This document shows positions 1 through 6,731 of a stretch of DNA of 64,000 bases, piece by piece (position 1 is the first letter of the stretch; each line of letters begins with the position of its first letter). Location of the stretch: the NCBI RefSeq assembly GCF_001570525.1, contig NZ_BBXC01000020.1, positions 62,001 through 126,000 of the forward strand, written 5' to 3'. Source of the DNA: Herbidospora sakaeratensis. Its GTDB lineage: Bacteria; Actinomycetota; Actinomycetes; Streptosporangiales; Streptosporangiaceae. The translations under genes and the position numbers were made by a program. The notes under the pieces were generated by a model that saw only the letters and a program-made list of their open reading frames with translations, made no database searches and had not been told where the DNA came from.

Positions 1-29
1 TCGGCGAGGGGGTCACGAATGTCGTTCAC
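1..29 (-). CDS. start of an unidentified protein, cut by window edge
   Basis: A GTG codon at 29-27 opens a frame reading MNDIRDPLA to the window edge. A strong ribosome site, GGAGG (plus 37-41), lies 7 nt upstream, which supports the start. Only nine residues are visible, so no family can be named. It matters because it begins just after the two permuted tRNA-like units and is on the same strand, so it may share their transcript. Confidence 0.6.
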
Positions 30-53
30 GACGATTCCTCCGTAATTCTGAGT

Positions 54-184
54 GGACGGATATGACTGTGCCGACCGATGTGCACGGTGCTCTGCCATTT
101 GAGCTAGAGCTCGATTTCCGAGCTCCGCGGGATTCGAACCCGCGAACCGCCGCGTTGGGATAACCGACCGAATTCGACCCGTCC
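54..184 (-). tRNA. permuted tRNA-like unit 2, Gly(CCC)-like
   Basis: Read on the minus strand, the 3' half comes first: anticodon CCC (157-159) with preceding T (160), 3' anticodon strand (150-154), T arm (127-143, possibly one pair longer) and 3' acceptor strand (119-125). After a 5-nt linker (114-118) comes the 5' half: acceptor strand (107-113), T8 A9, D arm (104-89) and 5' anticodon strand CCGTG (87-83), which pairs with CGCGG (154-150). The acceptor strands pair over 7 bp. No CCA is encoded. The outer ends pair as P1 (177-184 with 54-61) and P2 (164-171 with 71-78, several G-U). Joining C82 to T160 gives a 7-nt anticodon loop. Oddities are a 13-bp acceptor/T domain or one bulged base, and G rather than T in the discriminator position, so Gly identity is tentative. 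A degenerate tRNA relic is the rival reading. Confidence 0.65.
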
Positions 185-197
185 TGGCGCGGTTCGA

Positions 198-339
198 GAA
201 TGGCGCGGATGTGGTGCGACAACCGGTGTAAGTGCTCTAACCGCTGAGCTACCGGGGCAGGTGGCACCCCGGGCGGGATTCGAACCCGCGACCTCTCGAT
301 CCGGAGTCGATAACCGATTGTCTTCGACCCGCGCCATCC
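198..339 (-). tRNA. permuted tRNA-Arg(CCG) unit 1
   Basis: On the minus strand the order is: P1 left strand (339-327), CGAA, P2 left strand (322-314), TTA, then the tRNA 3' half: anticodon loop CTCCGGA (306-300, anticodon CCG at 304-302), 3' anticodon strand (299-295), 5-nt variable loop, T arm (289-273), acceptor strand (272-266), discriminator G265 and an encoded CCA (264-262). Only 3 nt later (261-259) the 5' half starts: GCCCCGG (258-252), T8 A9, D arm (249-234), A26 and C27, followed by P2 right (226-218) and P1 right (210-198). The acceptor strands pair 7/7 with one G-U. Joining C232 to T310 gives a perfect 5-bp anticodon stem and canonical T33, GG in the D loop and TTC in the T loop. 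The halves belong together but are in inverted order. Confidence 0.75.
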
Positions 340-347
340 GCGAACCG

Positions 348-377
348 ACGTTAAAGACGGTACAGATCACCGTTCAA
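348..377 (-). promoter_or_regulatory. promoter of the permuted tRNA transcript
   Basis: On the minus strand a TTGAAC -35 (plus 372-377) is followed after 18 nt by TAACGT (plus 348-353), a good TANNNT -10. Transcription would start about 341, just before the first base of the P1 helix of unit 1. That placement supports the proposed RNA ends. Confidence 0.55.
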
Positions 378-499
378 TTCGCCCACCCGTTTTCGGCGGC
401 TTGCCGGGCGTGCGGTAGGGTGATGGCGTTTCGTAGAGAGCTCTGACTTGAGGAGGTGAGACCCATTCCCGCCCAGTTCCGCCCAGGAAGGCAGGTCTC

Positions 500-1267
500 G
501 TGTCCCTCTCCTCAGTCGTCTCCGAACTCCGCTCCGCCGGATGCGTCTTCGCCGAAGACGAAGCACGGCTGATCCTCTCCACCGCCGACTCTCCCGAAGA
601 CCTGCGCCGCATGGTCGGCCAGCGGGTGGCGGGGCTCCCTCTCGAACAGGTGCTGGGCTGGGCCCGGTTCCGCGATCTGCGCGTCGCCGTCGACCCCGGG
701 GTCTTCGTGCCCCGGCGGCGCACCGAGTTCCTGGCCGGCGAGGCCGTCGCGCGGGCCCGGCCGGGGTCGGTCGTCGTCGATCTCTGCTGCGGGACGGGGG
801 CCGTGGGGGCCGCCGTCGCCGCCGAGGTGCCCGGAGTGATCCTGCACGTCTCCGACATCGACCCGGCGGCCGTCGCGTGCGCCCGGCGCAACGTGCCGCA
901 GGCACTGATCCACCAGGGCGACCTCTACCAGGCGCTGCCGCTCCTCCTGCGGGGGCGCATCGACGTGCTGGTGGCCAACGCGCCCTACGTGCCGACCGAC
1001 GAGGTCGACTATCTCCCGCCCGAGGCGCGGCTGCACGAGCCTCTGGTCGCCCTCGACGGGGGCGAAGACGGGTTGGCGCTGATCAGGCGGGTGATCAGGC
1101 TGGCGCCCGAGTGGCTGGCGCCGGGCGGATCGGTCCTCGTCGAGACCTCGGAGGAGCAGGCGGCCGGCGCGTGCGCTGCGGTGCTGAAGGCCGGCATGGA
1201 GCCCTTCATCACCTCTTCCGCGGAGCTTGACGCGACTGTCATCGTCGGGCAAATGCCGATTCGGTAA
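500..1267 (+). CDS. PrmC-like protein N5-glutamine methyltransferase, substrate unknown
   Basis: A 255-residue class I SAM methyltransferase of the HemK/PrmC group. The SAM-binding motif VVDLCCGTGAVG lies near residues 91-102, an acidic DIDP loop follows, and the catalytic NPPY motif is present as NAPY (about 158-161). That variant fits the PrmC-related subgroup whose substrate is not settled, rather than true PrmC, which methylates the GGQ glutamine of release factors. An N-terminal helical domain precedes the catalytic domain. The GTG start is supported by GGAAGG 10 nt upstream. It is transcribed away from the permuted tRNA units and stands alone. Confidence 0.85.
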   Translation: MSLSSVVSELRSAGCVFAEDEARLILSTADSPEDLRRMVGQRVAGLPLEQVLGWARFRDLRVAVDPGVFVPRRRTEFLAGEAVARARPGSVVVDLCCGTGAVGAAVAAEVPGVILHVSDIDPAAVACARRNVPQALIHQGDLYQALPLLLRGRIDVLVANAPYVPTDEVDYLPPEARLHEPLVALDGGEDGLALIRRVIRLAPEWLAPGGSVLVETSEEQAAGACAAVLKAGMEPFITSSAELDATVIVGQMPIR

Positions 1268-1308
1268 CAGGTATTTCGGCCCGTGCCCAACAACGTCAGA
1301 TTGTCTCC

Positions 1309-1668
1309 ATGAACGACACCGCCCCGCCGCTCCGCGAGCGCGACCGCTCCTCCGTGATCATGGCCGTGGTGCTCGCGACCGTCATTCTCGTCGGCGGGTG
1401 CGGTGTGCTGATCGGTTCCGTCGACGGCTACTACGCCAGCCGGGCCGAAGCCCGGGAACAGCTGGTCAGGAAGGGCGGCACGCTGCCCGACGTGACCGGC
1501 CTGAAGTGGCCGGAGGCCGTCGCGGAGTTGCAGGGCGCGGGCTTCTGGCTGCTCGACCGGAGCCGGGTGACGTTCGACGACGAGTCGCGGTTCGTCACCC
1601 GGCAGGACCCGGCGGCGGGCAGCGAGGTGCCCTTCTCCTCCCGGATCACCCTGCACACCGACAATTAA
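1309..1668 (+). CDS. membrane-anchored single-PASTA protein
   Basis: A 119-residue protein with a short charged N-terminus, one membrane helix (about 16-38) and an extracytoplasmic segment holding one PASTA-like unit (LPDVTGLKWPEAVAELQGAG, then DPAAGSEVP). PASTA domains bind peptidoglycan fragments or beta-lactams, usually in StkP/PknB kinases or penicillin-binding proteins. No kinase is attached here, so the role is unknown. No clear ribosome site precedes the ATG. Its TAA overlaps the stop of the convergent methyltransferase gene within the same TTAA. Confidence 0.7.
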   Translation: MNDTAPPLRERDRSSVIMAVVLATVILVGGCGVLIGSVDGYYASRAEAREQLVRKGGTLPDVTGLKWPEAVAELQGAGFWLLDRSRVTFDDESRFVTRQDPAAGSEVPFSSRITLHTDN

Positions 1669-2288
1669 CCGAGCACCGCTTGGCCGGCGCGGACGAGCAG
1701 CCAGCCCTGCGGGGCCGTCTCCGTGTCACGCGGTTCCCACCGGCCGCGGGCGACCGGCGTGAACCCGGCCTCGTCGAGCAGGCCCGCGATCGTGTCCGGG
1801 TCGAGGCGGCGGAAGTCGATGTCCCGGATGCGGCGGATCTCGTCGCCGACCTGGAAGGCGACCAGGAGCAGGCCGCCCGGCGCGAGCACCCGGCGGAACT
1901 CGGCGAAGACGCCGGGGAGCAGTTCGGCCGGAATGTGGATGATCGAATACCAGGCGAGCAGGCCGCTCAGCGACGCGTCGGGCAGGTCGAGGGAGCGCAT
2001 GTCGCCCTCGGCGAACTCGATGTCGGGAAACGTCGCCCGAGCGTGGGCGAGCATTCCGGGCGACAGATCGACGCCCGAGATGTCCAGGCCGCGCCGGTGC
2101 AGCCAGGAGGTCACCCGGCCCGGCCCGCAGCCGGCCTCCAGAACCTTGCCCGGCGGCACCAGGTCGGCGAACAGCCCCAGCACGGACTGGTCGAACGGGT
2201 TGGTCTTCAGGTCGTCCATGAACAGGCCGACGTATTCGGCGACGAGGGCGTCGTATCCGGCGCGGGTTTCGGTGAGGAAGTCGGGCAC
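1665..2288 (-). CDS. class I SAM-dependent methyltransferase
   Basis: A 207-residue soluble methyltransferase of the UbiE/Methyltransf_11-25 type. Motif I VLEAGCGPGRVT is near residues 50-61, the acidic VDLSPGML follows (about 73-80), and the GDMRSLDLPDASLSGLLAWYSIIH stretch forms the later motifs. The substrate cannot be inferred. It starts with GTG at 2288 without a strong ribosome site. It converges on the PASTA gene with shared stop bases. Confidence 0.8.
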   Translation of the reverse strand: MPDFLTETRAGYDALVAEYVGLFMDDLKTNPFDQSVLGLFADLVPPGKVLEAGCGPGRVTSWLHRRGLDISGVDLSPGMLAHARATFPDIEFAEGDMRSLDLPDASLSGLLAWYSIIHIPAELLPGVFAEFRRVLAPGGLLLVAFQVGDEIRRIRDIDFRRLDPDTIAGLLDEAGFTPVARGRWEPRDTETAPQGWLLVRAGQAVLG

Positions 2289-2334
2289 ACCGGCACCCTA
2301 AGGGCGGACCGGACCGGCCGGCCCGCCCTTGGGG

Positions 2335-2724
2335 TCAGTCGAAGACCGGCAGCTCGACCCTTCTCCGCCATTCGCGCTGGCGGCGGGTCACGTAACGGCC
2401 GGGCGCGAGCCCGGTCGCCCCGTGTTCGGGGTGCATCAGGTAGACGGGGGCGGGGGCTGCGAACGCCGGGCCGTCCGGGCCGTCCGTCCAGAGGCAGGTG
2501 CCGGGGTCGGCCACCAGCACGTGCGGGTGGACGCCGTCGAGCAGGACGATCCCCTCCGGCGGCACCGGCCGCCAGTCGGAGGCCCCCACCAGGACGGCCG
2601 GCATGACTAGGAGGTCTCCCTGGGCCTGGAGTCCGTCGAGGACCGGGATGGTCAGGCTCCGGTCGAGGTGGTCGTCGAAGGTTCGTCCGGTACGCGCGGA
2701 CAGGGCGTCGAGTGTGATCATCAT
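2335..2724 (-). CDS. conserved hypothetical, partner of the DUF6745 protein
   Basis: A 129-residue cytoplasmic protein with no membrane segment. It has a central Pro/Gly-rich stretch and a basic RRQREWRRR tail. Its ATG overlaps the stop of the preceding DUF6745 gene (ATGA), and a GAGGAGG ribosome site lies inside that gene's end, so the two are translationally coupled. I cannot assign a function. Confidence 0.6.
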   Translation of the reverse strand: MMITLDALSARTGRTFDDHLDRSLTIPVLDGLQAQGDLLVMPAVLVGASDWRPVPPEGIVLLDGVHPHVLVADPGTCLWTDGPDGPAFAAPAPVYLMHPEHGATGLAPGRYVTRRQREWRRRVELPVFD

Positions 2725-3692
2725 GTCCTCCTCACGAGCTGTTGGTAGAGCGGGGCGGTGATTCCGTAGGTCCAGGCGGCGGCCTCGACCGGGTCGGCGC
2801 TGTCGTCGGGGACGATCAGCCCGTAGCGGCGGCGGGTGCCGTCGCGTTCGACGGTCCCGTTGACGACCACCAGGACCCGGTGGTCACGGGCGTCGTAGAG
2901 GCGCAACTCGGCGTCGTTGCCCGGGTCGGGGGCGGTCGCGATGAGCCGCGCGGCGGTCCGGTCGAGGTACTCGGGCCAGCCCAAACGCTGGATCGCGGCG
3001 AGCCGGATCTCCGGGTCGGGTTCGTTCGTGACGCGGTCGGCCGTCGGGTGCTCGATCACCCAGGGCGGCACGGTCGTGCCGCGCCAGGCGTAGCCGCCGG
3101 AGCCGTCGCGGTAGACGACGGCCGGTCCGTCCTCCCGGTGGAGGACCACCTGCCCGGCTTCCGGCCCCGGCTGGGTGTGGACGACGCGCGGCCGGTCGAC
3201 CACCACGCACACGTGGCGGTAGGGCAACCACCAGCCGCCCGCGCGGGCGGCCCGTTCCCACAGGTCGATGCCCTCGACCCCGGGCACCCAGGGCAGGCAG
3301 TCGTATTCGGCCAGCCAGGACACGTCGTGGACGTCTCGCCACTCGCGGTCGTGGTCGTACACGACCAGCCGGAATGGCAGGCGGCTGCGGGCCAACGGCC
3401 ATCGGACGGTCCGGGCGACCTGCTCCCTGCGGTTCCTGGTGACCGGCAGACCGGCGTCGAGGTCGCGCGTCATGGTGTGGCGCCGGGCTTCGAACAGGCG
3501 CGTCAGCGCCCCGGGAGGGAACTCGGGAGGCGAGGAGACCCAGTGGAAGCCGGGCGGGGGAAGCCCGTTCAGCCGGTAGAGGCCGGCGATGGCCGCTTCG
3601 GCTTCGGGGCGGTCGGCGGGCTCGGTCGACAGGGCGACCCGGAGCCATTCTTCGCGGATGGAGGCGGCGTCTCGCCGCGTCGGGACACTCAC
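2721..3692 (-). CDS. DUF6745-type protein
   Basis: A 323-residue soluble protein resembling the actinobacterial DUF6745 family by its pattern: a REEW-type N-terminus, a PPGFHWVSSP segment, an HREDGPAVVYRDGSGGYAWRG core (about 195-215), a PEIRLAAIQRLG segment and a terminal WTYG. Members often look like internal sensors or immunity-like proteins, but no activity is established to my knowledge. A GTG start at 3692 is chosen; the ribosome site is weak. It is the first gene of a two-gene operon, divergent from a small membrane-protein gene. Confidence 0.65.
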   Translation of the reverse strand: MSVPTRRDAASIREEWLRVALSTEPADRPEAEAAIAGLYRLNGLPPPGFHWVSSPPEFPPGALTRLFEARRHTMTRDLDAGLPVTRNRREQVARTVRWPLARSRLPFRLVVYDHDREWRDVHDVSWLAEYDCLPWVPGVEGIDLWERAARAGGWWLPYRHVCVVVDRPRVVHTQPGPEAGQVVLHREDGPAVVYRDGSGGYAWRGTTVPPWVIEHPTADRVTNEPDPEIRLAAIQRLGWPEYLDRTAARLIATAPDPGNDAELRLYDARDHRVLVVVNGTVERDGTRRRYGLIVPDDSADPVEAAAWTYGITAPLYQQLVRRT

Positions 3693-3720
3693 CGGATGGG
3701 GGTGGTGTCGTCCTTTCCAA

Positions 3721-3750
3721 CGATCATGTTTTCGATCATAACCTGATCAA
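3721..3750. repeat. tandem CGATCAT repeats between divergent genes
   Basis: CGATCAT occurs at 3721-3727 and 3733-3739, followed by TGATCAA at 3744-3750, i.e. three GATCA cores 11-12 nt apart. They sit directly before the ATG at 3751 and upstream of the divergent DUF6745 gene. One-turn spacing suggests a regulator-binding array. Confidence 0.45.
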
Positions 3751-4179
3751 ATGCGCTCGAACTTAACGATTTATCTCATCCTCGGGCTCGTCATCGTCGC
3801 CGGGGTCATCTCGTTCGGCACGCTGACGTCGCAGACGATGACGTCGTTCGGGGTCGGCTCGGGTGTGGTGACCTCGATGAGCGCCCTCATCTCCTCCCTC
3901 GCCGCCGGCATCTCGGCCATCGCGGCCTGGCGGGCCAGCGTGCGCCCGCCCGCCGAGGACGACGAGGCCGTGCTGCGGCTGCTCGACATCGCCGAGCGGG
4001 CCGACGGCGAGATCCGCACGCTCGCGCTCGCCGAGCTGAACCGGGCGATCCCGCCGCTGCTGCGCAAGCGCCTGGCCGGACGCGACCGGGCGCCCGCCAT
4101 GGCCATGCTCGACGGGCTGCTCACGCGAGAGGACGTACCGCGCCTGCGGCTCTTCCTGGCGATCTACGGGATCGCCTGA
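3751..4179 (+). CDS. small membrane protein with cytoplasmic helical tail
   Basis: A 142-residue protein with two hydrophobic segments (about 5-25 and 37-60) and a charged, Ala/Leu-rich C-terminal helical domain (about 70-142). No known family is recognised. No ribosome site is visible before the ATG, so it may be leaderless. Its 3' end overlaps the convergent DUF2306 gene by 59 bp. Confidence 0.6.
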   Translation: MRSNLTIYLILGLVIVAGVISFGTLTSQTMTSFGVGSGVVTSMSALISSLAAGISAIAAWRASVRPPAEDDEAVLRLLDIAERADGEIRTLALAELNRAIPPLLRKRLAGRDRAPAMAMLDGLLTREDVPRLRLFLAIYGIA

Positions 4180-4771
4180 CGAACCACTCGGCCACGACCA
4201 GGTTCGGCACCCAGCAGAGGAACGGCACGATGGCGTACGCCGCCTCGAACGACCCCAGCGCGGGCATCAGCACCACCAGCCACAACCGCAGCATCACCCC
4301 CGCGTAGGTCAGCGCGAACACCCGCGTGGCCCAGCCTCGGTGCGCCTCGACGTCGCCCTTCCGGATGGCCGCGAACGCCATGACGGCGAACGCCACCCAC
4401 AACACCGCCAGCGACCCGAACCCGGCCGTGCCGATCGCGCCGGCCGAGTTGAGCGGCGCGATGACCGCCCCCGACACCCCCGCGACCAGGATCGACACCA
4501 GGGCGATCCGGCCGGCGACCCGATGCACGACGGGGAGGCGGTTCCTGATCCGGGCGGCGAACTGGAACGGCGACAGCAGCAGCGCCAGGCCGCCGAACAC
4601 GATGTGCGCGTAGAAGGCGGCCCGGATCGCCGCGCCCTGGGGGGCGTAGGTCGCGGCGAGCGAGCCGTCGTCGGACATGCTCTCAAGGGAGTTGAGCAGG
4701 TAGGGCAGCGGAAAGAACACGGCGACGGCCACCGCCGTCAGCAGGAACCACCAGTACGCGGTCGTCTTCAC
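4121..4771 (-). CDS. DUF2306 family membrane protein
   Basis: A 216-residue integral membrane protein with about six hydrophobic helices and the DUF2306 pattern: a FAARIRNRLPVVHRVAGRI segment with conserved His/Arg (about 86-104), then GDVEAHRGWATRVFAL (about 145-160). The family is predicted to be membrane-bound, and the His pattern recalls heme proteins, but no function is established. The GTG at 4771 is chosen because the hydrophobic N-terminus starts there; no ribosome site is clear. Confidence 0.7.
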   Translation of the reverse strand: MKTTAYWWFLLTAVAVAVFFPLPYLLNSLESMSDDGSLAATYAPQGAAIRAAFYAHIVFGGLALLLSPFQFAARIRNRLPVVHRVAGRIALVSILVAGVSGAVIAPLNSAGAIGTAGFGSLAVLWVAFAVMAFAAIRKGDVEAHRGWATRVFALTYAGVMLRLWLVVLMPALGSFEAAYAIVPFLCWVPNLVVAEWFVRRSRRSPGRAAGAVRPLA

Positions 4772-4876
4772 GGAGGAGAGGCTAAGGACGAGTCGGAGGA
4801 GGTCACCTCCCTCTGTGGAGGGAGGCGTGGCGGCGACGGCCCTCGGAGAATGAATCCAGAAATGTCTCCCTGTGCC

Positions 4877-4924
4877 GACGGCGCGCGGGCACCCGGCGGG
4901 GCTGCCCGGCGCCCGCGCGCCGTC
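4877..4924 (+). promoter_or_regulatory. strong GC hairpin in the kinase leader
   Basis: A perfect 14-bp inverted repeat, 4877-4890 with 4911-4924, with a 20-nt loop that can fold further. It ends 3 nt before the GGAAGGA ribosome site of the downstream kinase. A second 8-bp hairpin lies at 4806-4825. They could be terminators for upstream readthrough or a leader structure. Confidence 0.5.
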
Positions 4925-4942
4925 ACCGGAAGGACGTCCTCG

Positions 4943-5920
4943 ATGCGGCCGACGAGGGGCGACGTGCTGCTCGCCGCCGCGCTGCTCGCCGGCGGGGTGG
5001 TCGTCACCCTGCTCGTCGAACCCGGCCCGCTCTACCGGCGGCCCGACGTGCTCGGCCTCGTGCTGCCGGTCGTGGCCGCGCTGGGTTTCCTGTGGCGGAC
5101 GAAGGCGCCGCTCGCGGTGCTGGTGTTCGAAGGGGTGCTCCTTTCGGTCAACGCGGCGGCCGGGTACTCCGTGGTGTTCGTCCAGTGGACGGCCTGGATC
5201 GCGGTGTTCACGTTCCACTCGCTCGACCGGCGGCGGGCGCACGGCGTGGTGCTCACGCTGGCCGCCGTGGCGGGCTGGGCGGTGTTCGACCGCTGCCTGC
5301 CGGAGGCGAACGACGTGGCGGGGGTGGCGATGTGCCTGTTCCTGTCGACCACTGCGGGCATGGCGGCGTGGAACCGGCGGGCCGTGGTGCTGATGGAGGA
5401 GCGCGTCCGGCTGGCGCGGGAACTGCACGACTCACTCGGGCACACCGTGAACGTCATGGTCATGCAGGCCGGGGTCGGCCGGCAGGTGCCCTCGTTCGGG
5501 GAGCAGGCGCTCGGGCACATCGAGGAGCTCGGGCGCGGGGCGCTCGACGAGCTCGACCGGCTGCTGCACGTGCTCGACCCGTCGATTGAGCTCGGCACCC
5601 TCGCCGCGCGGGTGCGGGCGGCCGGGCGGGAGCTGATCCTCGACGCCGGTGACGTGCCGCTGACGACCAACGGGTACCGGATCGTCCAGGAGGCGGTGAC
5701 GAACGCGCTGCGGCACACCGCCGGCGGCCGGATCTCGGTGGTCATCGGGCGCAAGGGCACGGGCGTGGTGATCGACGTGCGCAACGAGGGGCGGTTCGCC
5801 GAGCCGGTGCCGGGGCGGGGGCTGGCGAACATGCGGGCGCGTGCCGAGGCCGAGGGCGGGACCCTCGTCGCCGGGCCGAACGCCACCGGGTTCCGGGTCA
5901 GGGCGGTCCTGCCGGCGTGA
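4943..5920 (+). CDS. NarL-type sensor histidine kinase
   Basis: A 325-residue membrane kinase. About five membrane helices fill residues 10-140. A HisKA_3 phosphoacceptor region follows with RELHDSLGHTVNVMVMQ (His near 158), then an HATPase_c domain with the N box QEAVTNALRHT and a GRGLANMRARAEAEGG G box. ATG at 4943 follows GGAAGGA by 8 nt. Its stop overlaps the start of the regulator gene (GTGA), so the pair is coupled. The stimulus is unknown; the short extracytoplasmic loops suggest membrane sensing. Confidence 0.85.
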   Translation: MRPTRGDVLLAAALLAGGVVVTLLVEPGPLYRRPDVLGLVLPVVAALGFLWRTKAPLAVLVFEGVLLSVNAAAGYSVVFVQWTAWIAVFTFHSLDRRRAHGVVLTLAAVAGWAVFDRCLPEANDVAGVAMCLFLSTTAGMAAWNRRAVVLMEERVRLARELHDSLGHTVNVMVMQAGVGRQVPSFGEQALGHIEELGRGALDELDRLLHVLDPSIELGTLAARVRAAGRELILDAGDVPLTTNGYRIVQEAVTNALRHTAGGRISVVIGRKGTGVVIDVRNEGRFAEPVPGRGLANMRARAEAEGGTLVAGPNATGFRVRAVLPA

Positions 5921-6552
5921 TCAAGCTGGTCATCGCCGACGACGATCCGCTGGTGCGGCAGGTGCTGGCGGTCCTGCTCGGGGCCGAGCCCGGCATGACC
6001 GTCGCCGGGGTCGCCGGCGACGGGCTGGAGGCCGTCTACCAGGCCCGGCTGCACCGGCCCGACGTCGTGCTGATGGACGTCCGGATGCCCGGCCACGACG
6101 GCGTCGCGGCCACCCGCACGATCACCGGCTGGCCGGCGCCCCGGCCGAGGGTGCTGGTGCTGACCACGTTCGACCAGGACGAGGTCGTCGACCGGGCCAT
6201 CAGGGCGGGCGCCGACGGGTTCCTGCTGAAGCGGGCCGCCCCGGCGGAGATCGTCGCCGCCGTGCGGACGGTCGCGCGCGGCGACGGGCTGCTGGCGCCC
6301 ACGGTCACCCGGCGGCTGATGGGCATCCTCGCCGCCCGGCCCGCCTCGGTGGAGCACGGCCTGACCGAGCGGGAGGCCGAGGTGCTCACCGCGCTCGCCG
6401 ACGGCCGGTCGAACGCCGAGATCGCCGCCGCCATGAAGGTCTCGGTGGAGACCGTCAAGACCCATATCAAGGGCATTCTCACCAAGCTGGGCGTCCGCGA
6501 CCGGACGCAGGCGGTCGTCTGGGCCTACCGCAGCGGCTTCATCCGCAGGTGA
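5917..6552 (+). CDS. NarL/FixJ-type response regulator
   Basis: A 211-residue regulator. The receiver domain (1-120) has the acidic DDD triad near the N-terminus, a phosphoacceptor Asp in VVLMDVRMPG (about 53) and Lys in LLKRA. The C-terminal LuxR-type HTH (about 145-205) contains LTEREAEVLTALADG and VETVKTHIKGILTKLGV. It is the partner of the overlapping upstream kinase. Its target is unknown; the next gene downstream is the GH87 glucanase, 179 bp away with its own upstream region. Confidence 0.85.
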   Translation: MIKLVIADDDPLVRQVLAVLLGAEPGMTVAGVAGDGLEAVYQARLHRPDVVLMDVRMPGHDGVAATRTITGWPAPRPRVLVLTTFDQDEVVDRAIRAGADGFLLKRAAPAEIVAAVRTVARGDGLLAPTVTRRLMGILAARPASVEHGLTEREAEVLTALADGRSNAEIAAAMKVSVETVKTHIKGILTKLGVRDRTQAVVWAYRSGFIRR

Positions 6553-6603
6553 CAGGAACATTGACGACCCCGTAGCACATATGTAACATTCGACCAGCAC
6601 TAC

Positions 6604-6616
6604 GCAAGAATCTTGC
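6604..6616. promoter_or_regulatory. inverted repeat upstream of the GH87 gene
   Basis: GCAAGA-A-TCTTGC is a perfect 6-bp inverted repeat around a central A, 116 nt upstream of the glucanase ATG. It is a candidate operator for a LacI- or GntR-type sugar repressor. Confidence 0.4.
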
Positions 6617-6731
6617 AATTTGTCGTCTAATTTCTTTCTGTTTCTCGCAACTCTTCAGGGAATGCACTGCGTCCGTGCTCCCGCCCCCATCCGTGTCTCC
6701 ACCTGTCGACCCTGACGAGAGAAGAACGCGA

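Noticed and set aside
107-258. An ordinary intron-containing tRNA made of the 5' half at 258-233 and the 3' half at 160-119
   Set aside because: The acceptor strands (GCCCCGG against GAGCTCG) and the anticodon strands do not pair, whereas the permuted pairing is perfect for both units.
54-339. Permuted group I intron-exon arrangement as the source of the permuted tRNAs
   Set aside because: Each flanking segment is only about 20-35 nt, and just 13 nt separate the two units. That is far too little for a group I intron core.
261-446. Small plus-strand reading frame across the tRNA-Arg unit
   Set aside because: It reads the T arm and spacer antisense, lacks a ribosome site and has no protein-like character.
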